In this document: in pieces, positions 28,293 to 39,200 of the stretch
Position numbering within the stretch: the stretch's first letter is position 1
Layout of the letters: each line of letters opens with the position of its first letter
Origin: Sinobacterium caligoides
GTDB lineage: Bacteria > Pseudomonadota > Gammaproteobacteria > Pseudomonadales > Sinobacteriaceae
Reading direction: 5' to 3'
Length of the DNA stretch: 64,000 bases
Assembly: GCF_003752585.1 (NCBI RefSeq)
Contig: NZ_RKHR01000003.1
Span: forward strand, 124,001 to 188,000
Position numbers and translations under genes: made by a program
The notes under the pieces: generated by a model
Told to the model about the DNA's origin: nothing
Database searches by the model: none
Seen by the model: the letters and a program-made list of their open reading frames with translations, nothing else

Positions 28293-30245
28293 CTAAGCCT
28301 CGATTACTTTCTTTGCTTGCAAGCGATAGCGCTTGTCGAATACAGCCAATGTTGCACCCAGCGCCATTAATATCGCGCCCAACCACATCCAGCGCACAAA
28401 TGGCTTGTAGTGCAGACGCACTGCCCAGGCACCGTCACCTAGGGGCTCACCCATAGCGACATAAACATCACGCCAAAGCCCGCCATCAATAGCCGCCTCT
28501 GTCATCATCTGCCCGGAGGCTAAGAATTGACGCTTTTCAGGGAAGAGCTCAAAACTTTTGCCATGACGCTCAACACCAAAGTGCCCTACTTCAGACTGAT
28601 AGTTTGGCCCATCGACATGCTTAGTACCATGAAAGGTAAAACTATAGCCTGACACCTCAAGCTTATCTCCTACCACCATACGAACATCACGTTCGACGTT
28701 ATATTGACTGGTTAGGCAAACACCAATAATCGCCGCCGCCATACCTAGGTGACCAAGCTGCATCCCCCAATACGATGGAGTCAAGCGCCGCACTGAAGCT
28801 AGAAAGCTAGAACCGTTTCTTGTCTTATCCAGAAAGTCTACGAGTAAGCAATAAACCAGCCATCCTGCAAAGGCAATCGTTAAGGCTGCCCCGACACTAT
28901 ATTCAGGCGCATCATAGAGCAGCGGAAATAACGCTCCAGAAGCAACACTAATAATCAGCGGCAACCAAAGCTTAAGTTTCATCCGGCTCAGCTCAGTGCG
29001 CTTCCAACGAAGCAGTGGTGCTGGCGCCATAAAGACGACCAACAGCGCGATAATCGGTACAAACAAGGCATTGAAGTACGGCGGCCCAACAGAGTACTTA
29101 CCCATCCCCATCGCATCCATAAGTAACGGGTAGAGAGTACCCAGCAACACCATAATGGCAGCAATAACCAATAACACATTGTTAATGAGTAGGAATACCT
29201 CCCTAGAAAGGAAGTTAAAACTGACTTTTGAGGCTACTTGTGGGGCACGCAACGCATACAACAGTAATGAACCGCCTACCACCAAGGCCAAGAAGGCAAG
29301 AATAAATAGCCCTCGCTCTGGATCTGCTGCAAAAGAGTGTACAGAGGTAAGTACACCTGAACGCACAAGGAACGTACCCAGCAGGCTCAAGGAAAAAGCA
29401 AAAATGGCTAACAAAACCGTCCAGCTCTTAAAGGCACCACGCTTTTCTGTAACCGATAACGTGTGCACCAGAGCCGTACCCACTAACCACGGCATGAATG
29501 AGGCGTTCTCGACAGGATCCCAAAACCACCAACCTCCCCACCCAAGTTCGTAATAAGCCCACCAACTTCCCAGAGCGATACCAATAGTCAAAAAAGCCCA
29601 TGCGACGTTTGTCCAAGGGCGCGACCAGCGTGCCCAAGCACTATCCAAACGACCTGAAATCAGCGCGGCAATTGCAAAAGCAAAAGGCACCGCAAAACCA
29701 ACATAGCCGAAATAAAGCATAGGCGGGTGAATAATTAGACCAATATCCTGCAGCAGCGGATTAAGATCATTCCCTTCAGAAGGTGGGAAAGGCAGCTCAC
29801 GCGCAAATGGATTAGAGGTAAAAAGCAAAAATAACAAGAAACCAACGGCTATAAGCCCCATCACCGACAACACTCGGGCAACCATATCATCAGGCAGAGA
29901 GCGCGAAAATATTGACACAGCCAGAGTCCAGGAAGATAGAATCAACACCCAAAGCAGTAGCGATCCTTCGTGCCCACCCCAGACGGCGCTTATCTTAAAC
30001 GCGACGGGCAGCAGACTGTTCGAGTTCTGCGCCACATAGCTAACCGTGAAGTCGTCGCCAACAAAAGACAAGGTTAGACAGAAAAAACTTATCAGCACAA
30101 AGACAAAAAGCCCCTGTGACAGTGGGCGCGACATACGCATCCACAATAGGTTGTTGGAAGATGCGCCAGCCATAGGAATAACGGCGAGCGCCATACTCAT
30201 ACACAGGGCTAAAATCAGCGAAAAATTGCCTAGCTCAGGAATCAT
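28293..30245 (-). CDS. ccmF: Haem lyase CcmF
   Basis: A 650-residue inner-membrane protein that transfers haem from CcmE to apocytochrome c. It carries the tryptophan-rich WWD signature (WGGWWFWDPVENASFMPW) and about 14 hydrophobic segments. The motif GGHEGSLLLWVL and a late periplasmic domain (about residues 510-620) are typical. ATG 30245 (MIPELGNFSL) is chosen because AGGTGA lies 9 nt upstream and homologues start there; a TTG at 30254 overlapping the ccmE stop is less likely. It starts 5 nt after ccmE ends. Confidence 0.96.
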   Translation of the reverse strand: MIPELGNFSLILALCMSMALAVIPMAGASSNNLLWMRMSRPLSQGLFVFVLISFFCLTLSFVGDDFTVSYVAQNSNSLLPVAFKISAVWGGHEGSLLLWVLILSSWTLAVSIFSRSLPDDMVARVLSVMGLIAVGFLLFLLFTSNPFARELPFPPSEGNDLNPLLQDIGLIIHPPMLYFGYVGFAVPFAFAIAALISGRLDSAWARWSRPWTNVAWAFLTIGIALGSWWAYYELGWGGWWFWDPVENASFMPWLVGTALVHTLSVTEKRGAFKSWTVLLAIFAFSLSLLGTFLVRSGVLTSVHSFAADPERGLFILAFLALVVGGSLLLYALRAPQVASKVSFNFLSREVFLLINNVLLVIAAIMVLLGTLYPLLMDAMGMGKYSVGPPYFNALFVPIIALLVVFMAPAPLLRWKRTELSRMKLKLWLPLIISVASGALFPLLYDAPEYSVGAALTIAFAGWLVYCLLVDFLDKTRNGSSFLASVRRLTPSYWGMQLGHLGMAAAIIGVCLTSQYNVERDVRMVVGDKLEVSGYSFTFHGTKHVDGPNYQSEVGHFGVERHGKSFELFPEKRQFLASGQMMTEAAIDGGLWRDVYVAMGEPLGDGAWAVRLHYKPFVRWMWLGAILMALGATLAVFDKRYRLQAKKVIEA

Positions 30246-30250
30246 AAAGC

Positions 30251-30727
30251 TCAATCACCTAATACGGAAGTGGGTAGTTGTTTCTGGCTATCATTGTAGC
30301 CTGACTTATCGAGCGCTTCTGATACCTCAGGAGGCATGTAGTTCTCATCGTGCTTGGCTAACACTTCAATAGCGACGAAGACGCCTTCGTCATTCAGTGT
30401 GCCGTGGCAGACAACGCCCTCACCTTCAGAAAACATATCCGGAAGGATCCCCTCGTAGACTACCGGTACCTCAGCCGCAAAATCAGTAACGACAAACTCA
30501 ATACGCAAAGAGTTCGGGTCACGCTTAACGCTACCTTTCTTCACCATACCACCAGCCCTGATTTTGCGATCAACCGGCGCTTTACCTTCGGCTATTTGCG
30601 TTGGCGAGAAAAACAAGTTCATGTTTTCACCCAAGGCATAAAAAACCAACCCTGCCGCCAACGAGGCCCCTAACACAATAATCATTACGATGATTAACCG
30701 CTGCTTGCGCAGTGGATGCATAGCCAT
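30251..30727 (-). CDS. ccmE: Periplasmic haem chaperone CcmE
   Basis: CcmE carries haem covalently bound to a histidine from CcmC to CcmF. The 158 residues show one N-terminal membrane anchor (residues 10-30), an OB-fold domain ([34 protein letters not shown]) and the haem motif HDENY with H126 and Y130. GGAG 8 nt before the ATG supports this start rather than the ATG two codons further in. It is 72 nt from ccmD. Confidence 0.96.
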   Translation of the reverse strand: MAMHPLRKQRLIIVMIIVLGASLAAGLVFYALGENMNLFFSPTQIAEGKAPVDRKIRAGGMVKKGSVKRDPNSLRIEFVVTDFAAEVPVVYEGILPDMFSEGEGVVCHGTLNDEGVFVAIEVLAKHDENYMPPEVSEALDKSGYNDSQKQLPTSVLGD

Positions 30728-30799
30728 TTACTACTCTCCAAAAGCTAACTTTTAAATAACAACCACTTCAAATTTATGGGCCGGCGATGAAATGCCTGC

Positions 30800-30988
30800 T
30801 CAAACGCTTTTTTGACTCCGATCAAGGCGTCTTAGTTCATTTTTTTGCAACAAAACAAAACGTTTTTTTACCCGAAGTGGCTGCACAACCAAGGAAATAA
30901 GCACAACCGCCGCGACGGCATAGGCACCCCAAACATAAGGACCATGCCCACCCATTGCGATAAGATCTTGAATACTATCGAAGTACAT
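30800..30988 (-). CDS. ccmD: Haem exporter accessory protein CcmD
   Basis: A 62-residue single-pass membrane protein that helps release holo-CcmE from the CcmABC complex. It shows the family signature GGHGPYVWGAYAV followed by a membrane helix and a basic C-terminal tail (RVKKRFVLLQKNELRRLDR). It lies 15 nt after ccmC, its usual place. Confidence 0.93.
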   Translation of the reverse strand: MYFDSIQDLIAMGGHGPYVWGAYAVAAVVLISLVVQPLRVKKRFVLLQKNELRRLDRSQKSV

Positions 30989-31003
30989 TGATTAAGCCCT
31001 CTA

Positions 31004-31756
31004 TTATTTAGACTGCAAAATAATCGCCTTGACCCATTTCTGGTGACGATAACGAATGAGGGTTTCTGTGCGCATACGCAGCATCAACACCGTGGCATAA
31101 AAGACGTAAAAACCAACAATCATCACAACTAAGGGCTGCCACATAGAGGGGTGCATGGTCGAAGGCTCAGTGATTTTCAACGATGCGGGTTGATGCAAGC
31201 TATACCACCAATCGACAGACTTGTAGATGATCGGTATGTTCACCGTCCCGACAAGAGCCAAGACTGCACAAGCTTTCGCTGCAACCTCTTCATTCTCAAA
31301 GGCTTCGTAAAGCGCGCTGATGCCTAAATAGAGGAATAACAGCACCAACATCGAGGTATTACGTGCGTCCCATACCCACCAAGTCCCCCAGGTAGGCTTA
31401 CCCCAAGTAGCGCCGGTGATGAGCGCCAACAGTGTCATTGCTGCACCAATAGGTGCTGCACACTTAACCGCAACGTCGGCCAGTTTCATCTTCCAAATAA
31501 GGCTAACTGCACCCGCAATGGCCATCACATAGTAGCCTGCTAACGATATAAACGCTGCGGGCACATGGATGAATATAATGCGGTAACTATTGCCCTGTTT
31601 ATAATCAACCGGGGCAAAGGCTAACCCCCAAACCGCCCCACCAATTAACAAGGCAGCAGTAATAACCGCGAACCATGGCAGCATCTTATCAGTCAATTGA
31701 TAGAACCATTTTGGCGAGCCAAACTTATGAAACAGCGTATAAAGGTATTTTTTCAT
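31004..31756 (-). CDS. ccmC: Haem-handling protein CcmC
   Basis: CcmC loads haem onto CcmE. The 250-residue protein has six predicted membrane segments and the WWD signature (TWGTWWVWDARNTSML), with conserved histidines in FIHVPAAF and STMHPSMWQP. ATG 31756 (MKKYLYTLFHKFGSPKWFYQ) is chosen because homologues begin with the FHKLGSPKWFY segment. The frame is open for 23 more codons, but neither start has a clear ribosome-binding site. The 184-nt gap to ccmB is unusual for this operon and holds nothing I recognise. Confidence 0.94.
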   Translation of the reverse strand: MKKYLYTLFHKFGSPKWFYQLTDKMLPWFAVITAALLIGGAVWGLAFAPVDYKQGNSYRIIFIHVPAAFISLAGYYVMAIAGAVSLIWKMKLADVAVKCAAPIGAAMTLLALITGATWGKPTWGTWWVWDARNTSMLVLLFLYLGISALYEAFENEEVAAKACAVLALVGTVNIPIIYKSVDWWYSLHQPASLKITEPSTMHPSMWQPLVVMIVGFYVFYATVLMLRMRTETLIRYRHQKWVKAIILQSK

Positions 31757-31940
31757 TAGAGTACAAATTGCAATGAGGCCAAAAAACGATACGCAGTGTA
31801 GCATTTTGTTGCCATCAACGGTCAACCAAGCGAGCTACCTGCACCATAAATTATTTACTGCTGCGGACGTTCTTTGCCTATATATTAATTCGTATCACAA
31901 AAAAGCATGATGATTAAGACAATCGGCGTAGACAATACCG

Positions 31941-32645
31941 CTAACCTTCTACACTGATACGCAACGCCCCCGCAATCGCAAAGGGCGCTAGCGTAACCGA
32001 GCCTGCTAGCAACGCTCCTAGAATAGCAAGATGACCTGCATACTCATGCGAAGACGCCGCAGAGGTGACGGCACCAGCGCCAAAAATCAAGACTGGCGTA
32101 TAAAGAGGCAATACAATCAAAGAGATAAGAATCCCTCCCCGCCTCAGCCCCACCGTCAATGCAGCCCCTATAGCACCCACATAGCTCAGCACCATCGAGC
32201 CTAGTAGCATGCTGTATACCAACGGCATGACAGCATCAAGTGGCAAATAGAGCATTAATGCCAACAGGGGCGCAAACAAAGTGATCGGCAGGCCTGTAAT
32301 CAACCAGTGCGACAAGACCTTCGCCATAACCAACAAGTACAGCGGTTGAGGCGCTAACAAAAGATGCTCCAGTGTGCCGTCGTCATAGTCACTGCGAAAC
32401 AAGCTATCCATCGATAGCAAACAAGCCAACAGTGCCGCCACCCAAACGACACCCGGCGCCAACTCTGCGAGAACCTTGCGCTCGGGGCTTACACCAAGAG
32501 GAAACAAGGCGATAATAATCAAAAAGAATATCAGTGGGTTAAATATATCTGAGCGACGGCGATAGGCTAAAGAGAGATCTCTTTTCAATACGCCAAAAAA
32601 AGCGCTACCAAGACTAGGCAAAGTATCAGGGCTAAGCACCTTCAT
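31941..32645 (-). CDS. ccmB: Haem exporter membrane subunit CcmB
   Basis: The 234-residue integral membrane subunit of the CcmAB ABC transporter has six hydrophobic segments and the family segments KRDLSLAYRRRSDIFNPL and FRSDYDDGTLEHLLLAP. With CcmA it drives release of haem-loaded CcmE from CcmC. Its ATG overlaps the ccmA stop by 4 nt. Confidence 0.95.
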   Translation of the reverse strand: MKVLSPDTLPSLGSAFFGVLKRDLSLAYRRRSDIFNPLIFFLIIIALFPLGVSPERKVLAELAPGVVWVAALLACLLSMDSLFRSDYDDGTLEHLLLAPQPLYLLVMAKVLSHWLITGLPITLFAPLLALMLYLPLDAVMPLVYSMLLGSMVLSYVGAIGAALTVGLRRGGILISLIVLPLYTPVLIFGAGAVTSAASSHEYAGHLAILGALLAGSVTLAPFAIAGALRISVEG

Positions 32646-33280
32646 AGTGATCCCCCCAACTTTAATGCCGTAACTTGGCGGCTTATATCAAGCTGGTGGT
32701 GCGTTGTCAGCACGACCGCACCACCACGCTCAGCATGTCCGGCAATAAACTGCTCGAGCTCCGCCACCCCCTGCTTATCGATAGCCGTAAAAGGCTCATC
32801 TAGAATCCATAGCGGCGCACTACTGAGGTGTAGTCGCGCGAGGCTCACTCTGCGCTGTTGCCCCGCGGACAATGAGTGACAAGGAGAGTCCTCAAAGCCA
32901 TATAACCCCACCTCATCCAACGCTTTCATCAACTGCTGATCACTAAAAGCTTCTCGACTTGAAAAATACCAACGTAAATTCTCCATCGGCGAAAGAATTG
33001 CCTGATTGCCAGCCGCATGCCCCATAAAGACCATGTTACGTTGATAATACTGCCGAGTTTTTCGCACATTCTCACCGTCAAAGAGCAGCTCACCAGTATA
33101 ACGCGCAGAAAGCATCGCTAATATCCGTAACAGCGTCGTCTTCCCTGTTCCGTTAGCTCCTTCTACCTGTAGAATCTCAGCACGAGAAACCGAAAATGAC
33201 AAATCGTTAAATAAGTCACGATCAAACCAGCCTCCAGTAAGACCTTTTACCTCTAACAAAGGTGACGACAAAACAGGCAC
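32642..33280 (-). CDS. ccmA: Haem exporter ATP-binding subunit CcmA
   Basis: A 212-residue ABC ATPase with Walker A GANGTGKTT, signature LSAGQQRRVSLARL, Walker B LWILDEPF and the switch histidine in TTHHQ. It powers the CcmABCD step. The GTG at 33280 is given as start. A TTG at 33271 has the better-spaced GGAG (10 nt) and is an alternative. It is the first gene of ccmABCDEFGHI. The 275-nt region upstream holds only a weak TATACT -10-like box. Confidence 0.95.
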   Translation of the reverse strand: MPVLSSPLLEVKGLTGGWFDRDLFNDLSFSVSRAEILQVEGANGTGKTTLLRILAMLSARYTGELLFDGENVRKTRQYYQRNMVFMGHAAGNQAILSPMENLRWYFSSREAFSDQQLMKALDEVGLYGFEDSPCHSLSAGQQRRVSLARLHLSSAPLWILDEPFTAIDKQGVAELEQFIAGHAERGGAVVLTTHHQLDISRQVTALKLGGSL

Positions 33281-33555
33281 ACTCCAACACTAAAAAGTTT
33301 AAAAGGTTTCCCTTGCATACTAGGGCTATCGGCTTAGCCGAAGAGTATATCGCAAAGCCCCTAAAGTCAGAAGTTCCTTTACACTGTCTTATTGGTATTG
33401 GGTAATAACCACACATACTCAGCATTGCGACAGCTTATGCAAGCGGAAGTGAGGCGAGAACAACACGGAAATTTAGTGACAAAAACACGCGAGATGAATT
33501 GACGCTTTAACGAACAACACCACCGAACAAAGGCTCAACAACGACTCTTTCGCTA

Positions 33556-33894
33556 CTAGATTTTACTCAAACACGTAACTACAGACCGATACTCACGCTT
33601 TACTTGGTCGATAATAGGGTCGGCCTCCGAGATATCCCCCTCGTAACCCATGTCTTCCAATTGCTTACAGAGCCGACTCAATGCGATCGCCCCCATGTTG
33701 CTAGCACTCCCTTTAAAGCTATGAGCACTAACACGTAAACTTTCAGCCACGCCTGACTCAACCGCTTTATCAAGACTTTCAATCCGTATTATAGAATCGT
33801 TAATAAAGGTCTCAACAAGTAGAGGGTAGTCATCCTCCATCACATCTTTTAACTCTGCCAACATAACAAGATCTAGATGATCAGCTGTTTGCAT
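33556..33894 (-). CDS. hptB: Histidine phosphotransfer protein (HptB-like)
   Basis: A 112-residue Hpt domain with the phospho-accepting H58 in SAHSFKGSASNMGA. It receives phosphate from hybrid sensor kinases and passes it to a response regulator. In Pseudomonas aeruginosa HptB feeds HsbR, which controls the anti-sigma antagonist HsbA and thereby flagellar gene expression and biofilm formation. The same three genes are adjacent here in the same order (hsbA, hsbR, hptB), so the assignment rests on synteny as well as domains. It lies 34 nt after hsbR. Confidence 0.88.
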   Translation of the reverse strand: MQTADHLDLVMLAELKDVMEDDYPLLVETFINDSIIRIESLDKAVESGVAESLRVSAHSFKGSASNMGAIALSRLCKQLEDMGYEGDISEADPIIDQVKREYRSVVTCLSKI

Positions 33895-33928
33895 TCACTT
33901 TGCTCCCTTATAAACAGTGACTATTTTA

Positions 33929-35638
33929 TTATTCTTGCCAACGATAGCCAATTTCAACATCGCCCTTAGTATAGCTAACTCTATAGCAAAGCTGCTTGAG
34001 GATACCTAAGCCTCTCCCACTATAGGGATTTGACGCTTCAATAATATCCTGACTATCAATGTATTCATGCCCGCTGTCGGTCATCCTGACCGATAACTCC
34101 CCACTATTATCATCACCCTGATAACGCATAGCAATCGAAATATGACCGCTAGTCAGATCTTTTAAGCGCCGCTCACGCTGCTGATAGTATTCGATAAAAC
34201 CCTCACCCGTTGCTTTCTTTACCGACGACAACCGAAGCACACCATGCTCCAGGGCATTAGAATACAGCTCAGCCAAGATCGTATAGATATCACCGCTATA
34301 AGTCCTCAGCGCAGGCACCTCAAGTAACAACTGATGCAGCAAAGGTAGTGGGTTACTATTTTTAAGGCTTTCAAAACCTAGACGATACTCCAGGGACCAA
34401 TCGACACGCCCCTGCTTCGCTCTTGCTAATTGGGGAACATTTTGTTGGCCAAACTGTGTCGACTCGATCATTTCTACTTCTACAAAAGACAAGTCATCGC
34501 TTTGAGCACCGCCACCAACAAACTCACTCACACACCGCATGACTTCACCCATTAGCGCTTCATCACCACTGTGCCCATCAAAAACCGCCCGTAGACGCCC
34601 CTCGCCAAACATCTCACCACGAGCATTCGACGCCTCAATAATGCCATCAGACCACAGATAGACTTTATCGCCATAACTAATATCGTAATACTGACCTTCA
34701 CTCTTAAACTTATTCGTTCTCAAGATGCCCAACGGTAAGCCCGTTGAACGAAGTGGCGTAATACCCGCGTCTTGCCGATGAAATATATAACAATCGGGTA
34801 GACCACCGTTCCACCCCCACAAGGTTTGCTCGGCAAGATTCAACTCAACAAGGCAAGCACAACAGAAGTAACCGACAGGTAACGCATCACCCAACACATC
34901 ATTCAATTCACGAAGTATGTCAGGTGCCGAATACCCCTTCTCCGCCATGGCGTAAAAACTCTGCGAAAGAGGCATTGCACCTAATGCCGCCGCCAACCCA
35001 TGCCCAGTGAAGTCACCAAGAAGGACCAGTAGGGTCCCTCTTGGTCTAATCGCCGCCAATAAAACATCACCATTAAAGATGGATAGCGGCGACATAATAT
35101 AACGAATATTACTCACCCCTAGGCAGCCGGCCCTCGTCACCTTGTCATATACCGCCTTAGCAACCTCCTGTTCTTGCAGCAAATGCTGGTTATTGCGAGA
35201 GATTTCATCCCGCTGTCGCTGCAGCTCAAGGTGCATAGACTGCATGCGCCTAAACGACGTAATTTTCGCAGCCAGCATCACTCGGTTATAAGGCTTAGTG
35301 ATAAAGTCATCCCCGCCTGCTTGCACATATTGCTCGAGGATTTTCGCTTCCTGCAGTGAGGATAAAAAGATGATCGGAATAAAATCATCACCGGCAACGA
35401 GGCGGATCTGACGCGCCGTCTCAAACCCATCCACGACGGGCATAAGCACATCGAGCAAGACAATATTAGGCTGATTACGTTGAAATAACTCAATTGCCTC
35501 TTGCCCGTTTTTGGCTTCGACAACCCGATATCCTAAGCGCTTAAGAATCGTCACCAACAATAAACGGTCAGCGGCGTTATCCTCTGCTATCAAGAGGGAA
35601 AAATCTTTATTGTCTATTTTATCCTGCGAGTCAGACAT
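33929..35638 (-). CDS. hsbR: Response regulator with PP2C phosphatase and anti-sigma kinase domains (HsbR-like)
   Basis: The protein (569 residues from the ATG at 35638) has three domains: a receiver (residues 14-130) with phospho-acceptor D63 (VLLDVLMPVVDG) and FITKPYN, a SpoIIE/PP2C-type phosphatase (about 170-390; GDFTGHGLAAALGAMP, LWSDGIIEA, QSDDLSFVEV), and a C-terminal HATPase anti-sigma-like domain (ILAELYSNALEHGVL, GRGLGILKQL). In P. aeruginosa HsbR switches between phosphatase and kinase on HsbA, depending on phosphorylation by HptB. The start is uncertain: an ATG at 35656 and a TTG at 35695 with GGGAG 6 nt upstream are in frame. Confidence 0.88.
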   Translation of the reverse strand: MSDSQDKIDNKDFSLLIAEDNAADRLLLVTILKRLGYRVVEAKNGQEAIELFQRNQPNIVLLDVLMPVVDGFETARQIRLVAGDDFIPIIFLSSLQEAKILEQYVQAGGDDFITKPYNRVMLAAKITSFRRMQSMHLELQRQRDEISRNNQHLLQEQEVAKAVYDKVTRAGCLGVSNIRYIMSPLSIFNGDVLLAAIRPRGTLLVLLGDFTGHGLAAALGAMPLSQSFYAMAEKGYSAPDILRELNDVLGDALPVGYFCCACLVELNLAEQTLWGWNGGLPDCYIFHRQDAGITPLRSTGLPLGILRTNKFKSEGQYYDISYGDKVYLWSDGIIEASNARGEMFGEGRLRAVFDGHSGDEALMGEVMRCVSEFVGGGAQSDDLSFVEVEMIESTQFGQQNVPQLARAKQGRVDWSLEYRLGFESLKNSNPLPLLHQLLLEVPALRTYSGDIYTILAELYSNALEHGVLRLSSVKKATGEGFIEYYQQRERRLKDLTSGHISIAMRYQGDDNSGELSVRMTDSGHEYIDSQDIIEASNPYSGRGLGILKQLCYRVSYTKGDVEIGYRWQE

Positions 35639-35726
35639 AAAGTCGGGGCAGCTCATTCTATCGCGCCAATCACTAACGGCACTCGCCCACAACAAAACCA
35701 ACTCCCATCAACTGAAACACACATTG

Positions 35727-36032
35727 CTACTGAATGGTAAAGAGTTGTTCGAAGTTTGATATCACCAAAATCTTTTTCACATCTTCATTACAGTTGACTA
35801 TTTTTATCGTCGCTGTATCCCCGCCTGCATGATCTCGCAACAGCAACAACATACCCAGCGCAGAACTATCGAGGTAAGTCGTCTCGGTCATATCGACCTC
35901 ATACTCCTGCGGCGTAAAGTCAACGTCTTCGTATGCTCTTCTAAAGTCTTGGTGAGCACTAAAGTCGAAGCGACCCTGTATATTGATACGGAGAGCCTTG
36001 TTGTCTCCCTCCGGTGTTGATGAAATACTCAT
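35727..36032 (-). CDS. hsbA: Anti-sigma factor antagonist with STAS domain (HsbA-like)
   Basis: A 101-residue STAS-domain protein with the phosphorylatable serine in YLDSSALGML (S56 by alignment). In P. aeruginosa HsbA binds the anti-sigma factor FlgM or the diguanylate cyclase HsbD according to its phosphorylation state. Neither partner is in this window. ATG 36032 has GGAG 7 nt upstream. It is the first gene of the hsbA-hsbR-hptB unit. Confidence 0.88.
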   Translation of the reverse strand: MSISSTPEGDNKALRINIQGRFDFSAHQDFRRAYEDVDFTPQEYEVDMTETTYLDSSALGMLLLLRDHAGGDTATIKIVNCNEDVKKILVISNFEQLFTIQ

Positions 36033-36251
36033 AAATGCACTCCGTCGCAATGATTTAACACAGCCTTGAACTTACCCTATAACAATTGTCGGCAGACATA
36101 ATCTTTCACGTACGGCCTCGGCTTAGCTCACACTGTCACACGAACATAGACCACAGTGAACCGACGGCTCACCGCAATCAAAGGTAATCTTAGGATAGAC
36201 CAGAAACTACCTATTCACAGACGTTTTAACTCATCGAGGACTTCCTCCCGC

Positions 36252-39200
36252 CTAGCGACGAGAGTCGACGAAAAAACGGCGCAAGCGCCCCATTGCGACA
36301 CCAGCATCCTCCAGCACCATGTACATTGCCGGCACCAACAGCAGACAGATAACAGTGGAAAACAAAATACCGTAACCGAGCGATATAGCCATGGGTATCA
36401 AAAACTTAGCCTGCCTAGAAGTCTCGAAAATCATTGGCGCCAAGCCACCAAAGGTCGTCAGCGTTGTGAGCACGATAGGTCTGAATCGACGCACCCCCGC
36501 CAAACTGATCGCCTGCAACGCCTCAGCGCCTTTAGCACGCTGCTTATTGGCATAATCAAGCATAACAAGGGTATCGTTCACCACCACCCCCGACAGTGCC
36601 AGAATGCCCAAGATACTGATCATACTCATACCGAAGCCCATCAGCTTATGACCAATAATCGCACCAATAACACCAAAAGGGATGGCCAGCATGACTAATA
36701 GTGGCTGGCTGTAGCTACCAAATGGAATCGCTAACATCACGTAAAGCACCCCAAGAGTAAGCAGGCTCGATACCATCAAGCTGGAGGCACTCTCTTGCGT
36801 ATCTTGTTGTTTACCTCGGTAACTGATCATAAGCGCAGGGAATTGCTCCTGCAGCCCCTGTAAAACACCGCTATTGAGACTAACCAACACCGCCGACGTA
36901 TTTTCAATCGGCTCGACATTAGCGGTAACATTAATAGTGCGACGCCCCCCACGTCGTGTGATATCAGTGTATGCGTGACCGAAATGAATCTTCGCCACCG
37001 AATTCAACGGCACAAAATCCCCATCCGGCGTGACAATCTGCAACTGCTCAAGGTCATAGATCGACAACCGATCCTGCTCTTTTAGCCGCACCTTTACCTT
37101 AACCTCATGGCGACCACGCTGCTGTCTCAACGCCTCCGAACCATAGAAAGCAGAACGTAACTGACCTGCAACATCCGCATTGGTGAGCCCCAGCGCCTCA
37201 CCCCGCGCCAGCAACTCAACATCGAGCTGCGGCTTACCTTGACTGTAGCCATCGGTGATATCACTCACCCCTGCGATAGTGCCGAGACTCGCCGCCAACT
37301 CACTACTGGCCTGTTGTAACACCGCATCATCACGATGAGACAACTCGATAGTCAGAGCCGCCCCGCGCCCCGGCCCACCACGATCACTCTCAAACTTCAG
37401 CGAATCAACCCCCGCCAAGTCGCCGGTCAGCTCTCGCCAACGCTTAACGACCTGCCCCGTCGATACCGGGCGGACCCCTTCTCCATTGAGTTGCAGGACC
37501 ACCTCAACCTGGTTGGCCTTTATCTCGCCTCTTACACCGCGAATCAGCTGCTCTCGACCGTACTCGTCGATCATTTTATTAGCACTCGCAATCAGCGAGT
37601 CACGCACCTCGATAGCTGACGACATGGGACTGCCTACCGGCAATACTGCCGTTACTGCGGCCCGATCCGACTCTACACGCGGCATCAAGGTAAAACCCAT
37701 GCGACCACTCATGGCATAGGCCATCACCACCACAAAGACAAAAACTCCCAACGCCACAGTCAAGTAGCGATAATTCAGCACCATCGCCAAAACCTTGCTG
37801 TAGCGATGCTCCATACCTATGGTGAGCTTTTCACTGAGTCTCTGCTGACGACGGTGTAGCCTGCCAAACCACCGTCCCTCCTTCTTTTCACTACTATGTG
37901 CAAGGTGAGCCGGCAAGATAAACAACGCCTCCACCCAAGATATGATGAAAACAGAGGCGACGACCAAAGGGACTATGCCGAACAGCTTGCCAAGAAAGCC
38001 CGGCAGAAAATACAACGGTATAAAGGCGATAATATTCGACAAAATACTAAATGTGAGCGGTACAGCAACAGACTTTATACCCTCGATCGCCGCCTGTATG
38101 TTCGAGTAGCCGAGCTTGCGATATTCATGAATATTTTCACCGGCGATAATGGCATCATCAACAACTATTCCTAATGCCAAAATAAACGCAAACATCGACA
38201 CCATATTTAGCGTGACATCGAACAACGGTAAAAAAAGCATTGCCCCAAGAAAAGAAGTGGGTATACCCAACGTTACCCAAAACGCGAGACGTATATCAAG
38301 AAAGATCCCCAGCAAAACCAACACAAGAAGCAAGCCCATAAAGGCGTTCTTCAACAAAAGATCCAAGCGTCCCTGATAGAGATCAGAACGGTCATTAAGC
38401 ACATCCAGACTGACTCCAGGCGGCAGACTGGCCCGAATAGACGCAAGTTTATCGTGCACTGCAGCTGAAACACTGAGCGGGTCCTGATCACCCGAGCCAT
38501 ACACCTGAAGTGAAACGGAGGGCTCTTCGTTGTAGGTAAAGCTCACCTTATTGTCGCTAAAGTCATCACGTACTGTCGCAATATCACCGAGTGTTAGGTA
38601 ACTACCATCTGCATGAGTAACAATCGGGATTTTACTGAACTGGTCGGCCCACTCCGCCCGTTCCGATACCCGAACCATAATTTCACCAGCCCGACTATCG
38701 ATACTACCACCAGGTAATTCGACGGACTGACTTCTGATACGCCTTGCCACATCATCAATTTGCAGCTTATAGCGCTCCAAAGTTTCTCGTGTGATTTCCA
38801 CCTGAACTTCATAGTTACTCCCTCCCTGAAGCTCAACATCACTCACACTATTGCTCTGCAGTAATTGGTCCCGAACATCCTCGATAACCTCACGCAACAC
38901 CCAGTTATCAAGATCTCCGTGGAGCACCAGCTTCAACACACTAAAGCGACGCGAAGTCATCGACACCACTGGGCTCTCTGCACCATCGGGAAGCGTCGAT
39001 AATCCTGAGACAGCCTGCTGAATATCCTGGTAAACCAACGTTCGATCACCGTCACCAGTCAACTCACCATTAATAACGGCAGAGCCTTGTCGTGCGGTAG
39101 AGGTTACCTCTTTGATTCCCTCGACCCCTCGCATCACCTCTTCGACAGCCAACACAATCCCCTGCTCTATTTCTGCTGGACTGGAGCCTGGGTAACTCAC

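Noticed and set aside
37310-37322. TGTTGTAACA, a close match to the Ter core
   Set aside because: It lies inside the RND permease coding sequence, lacks the flanking bases, and is expected by chance in 64 kb.
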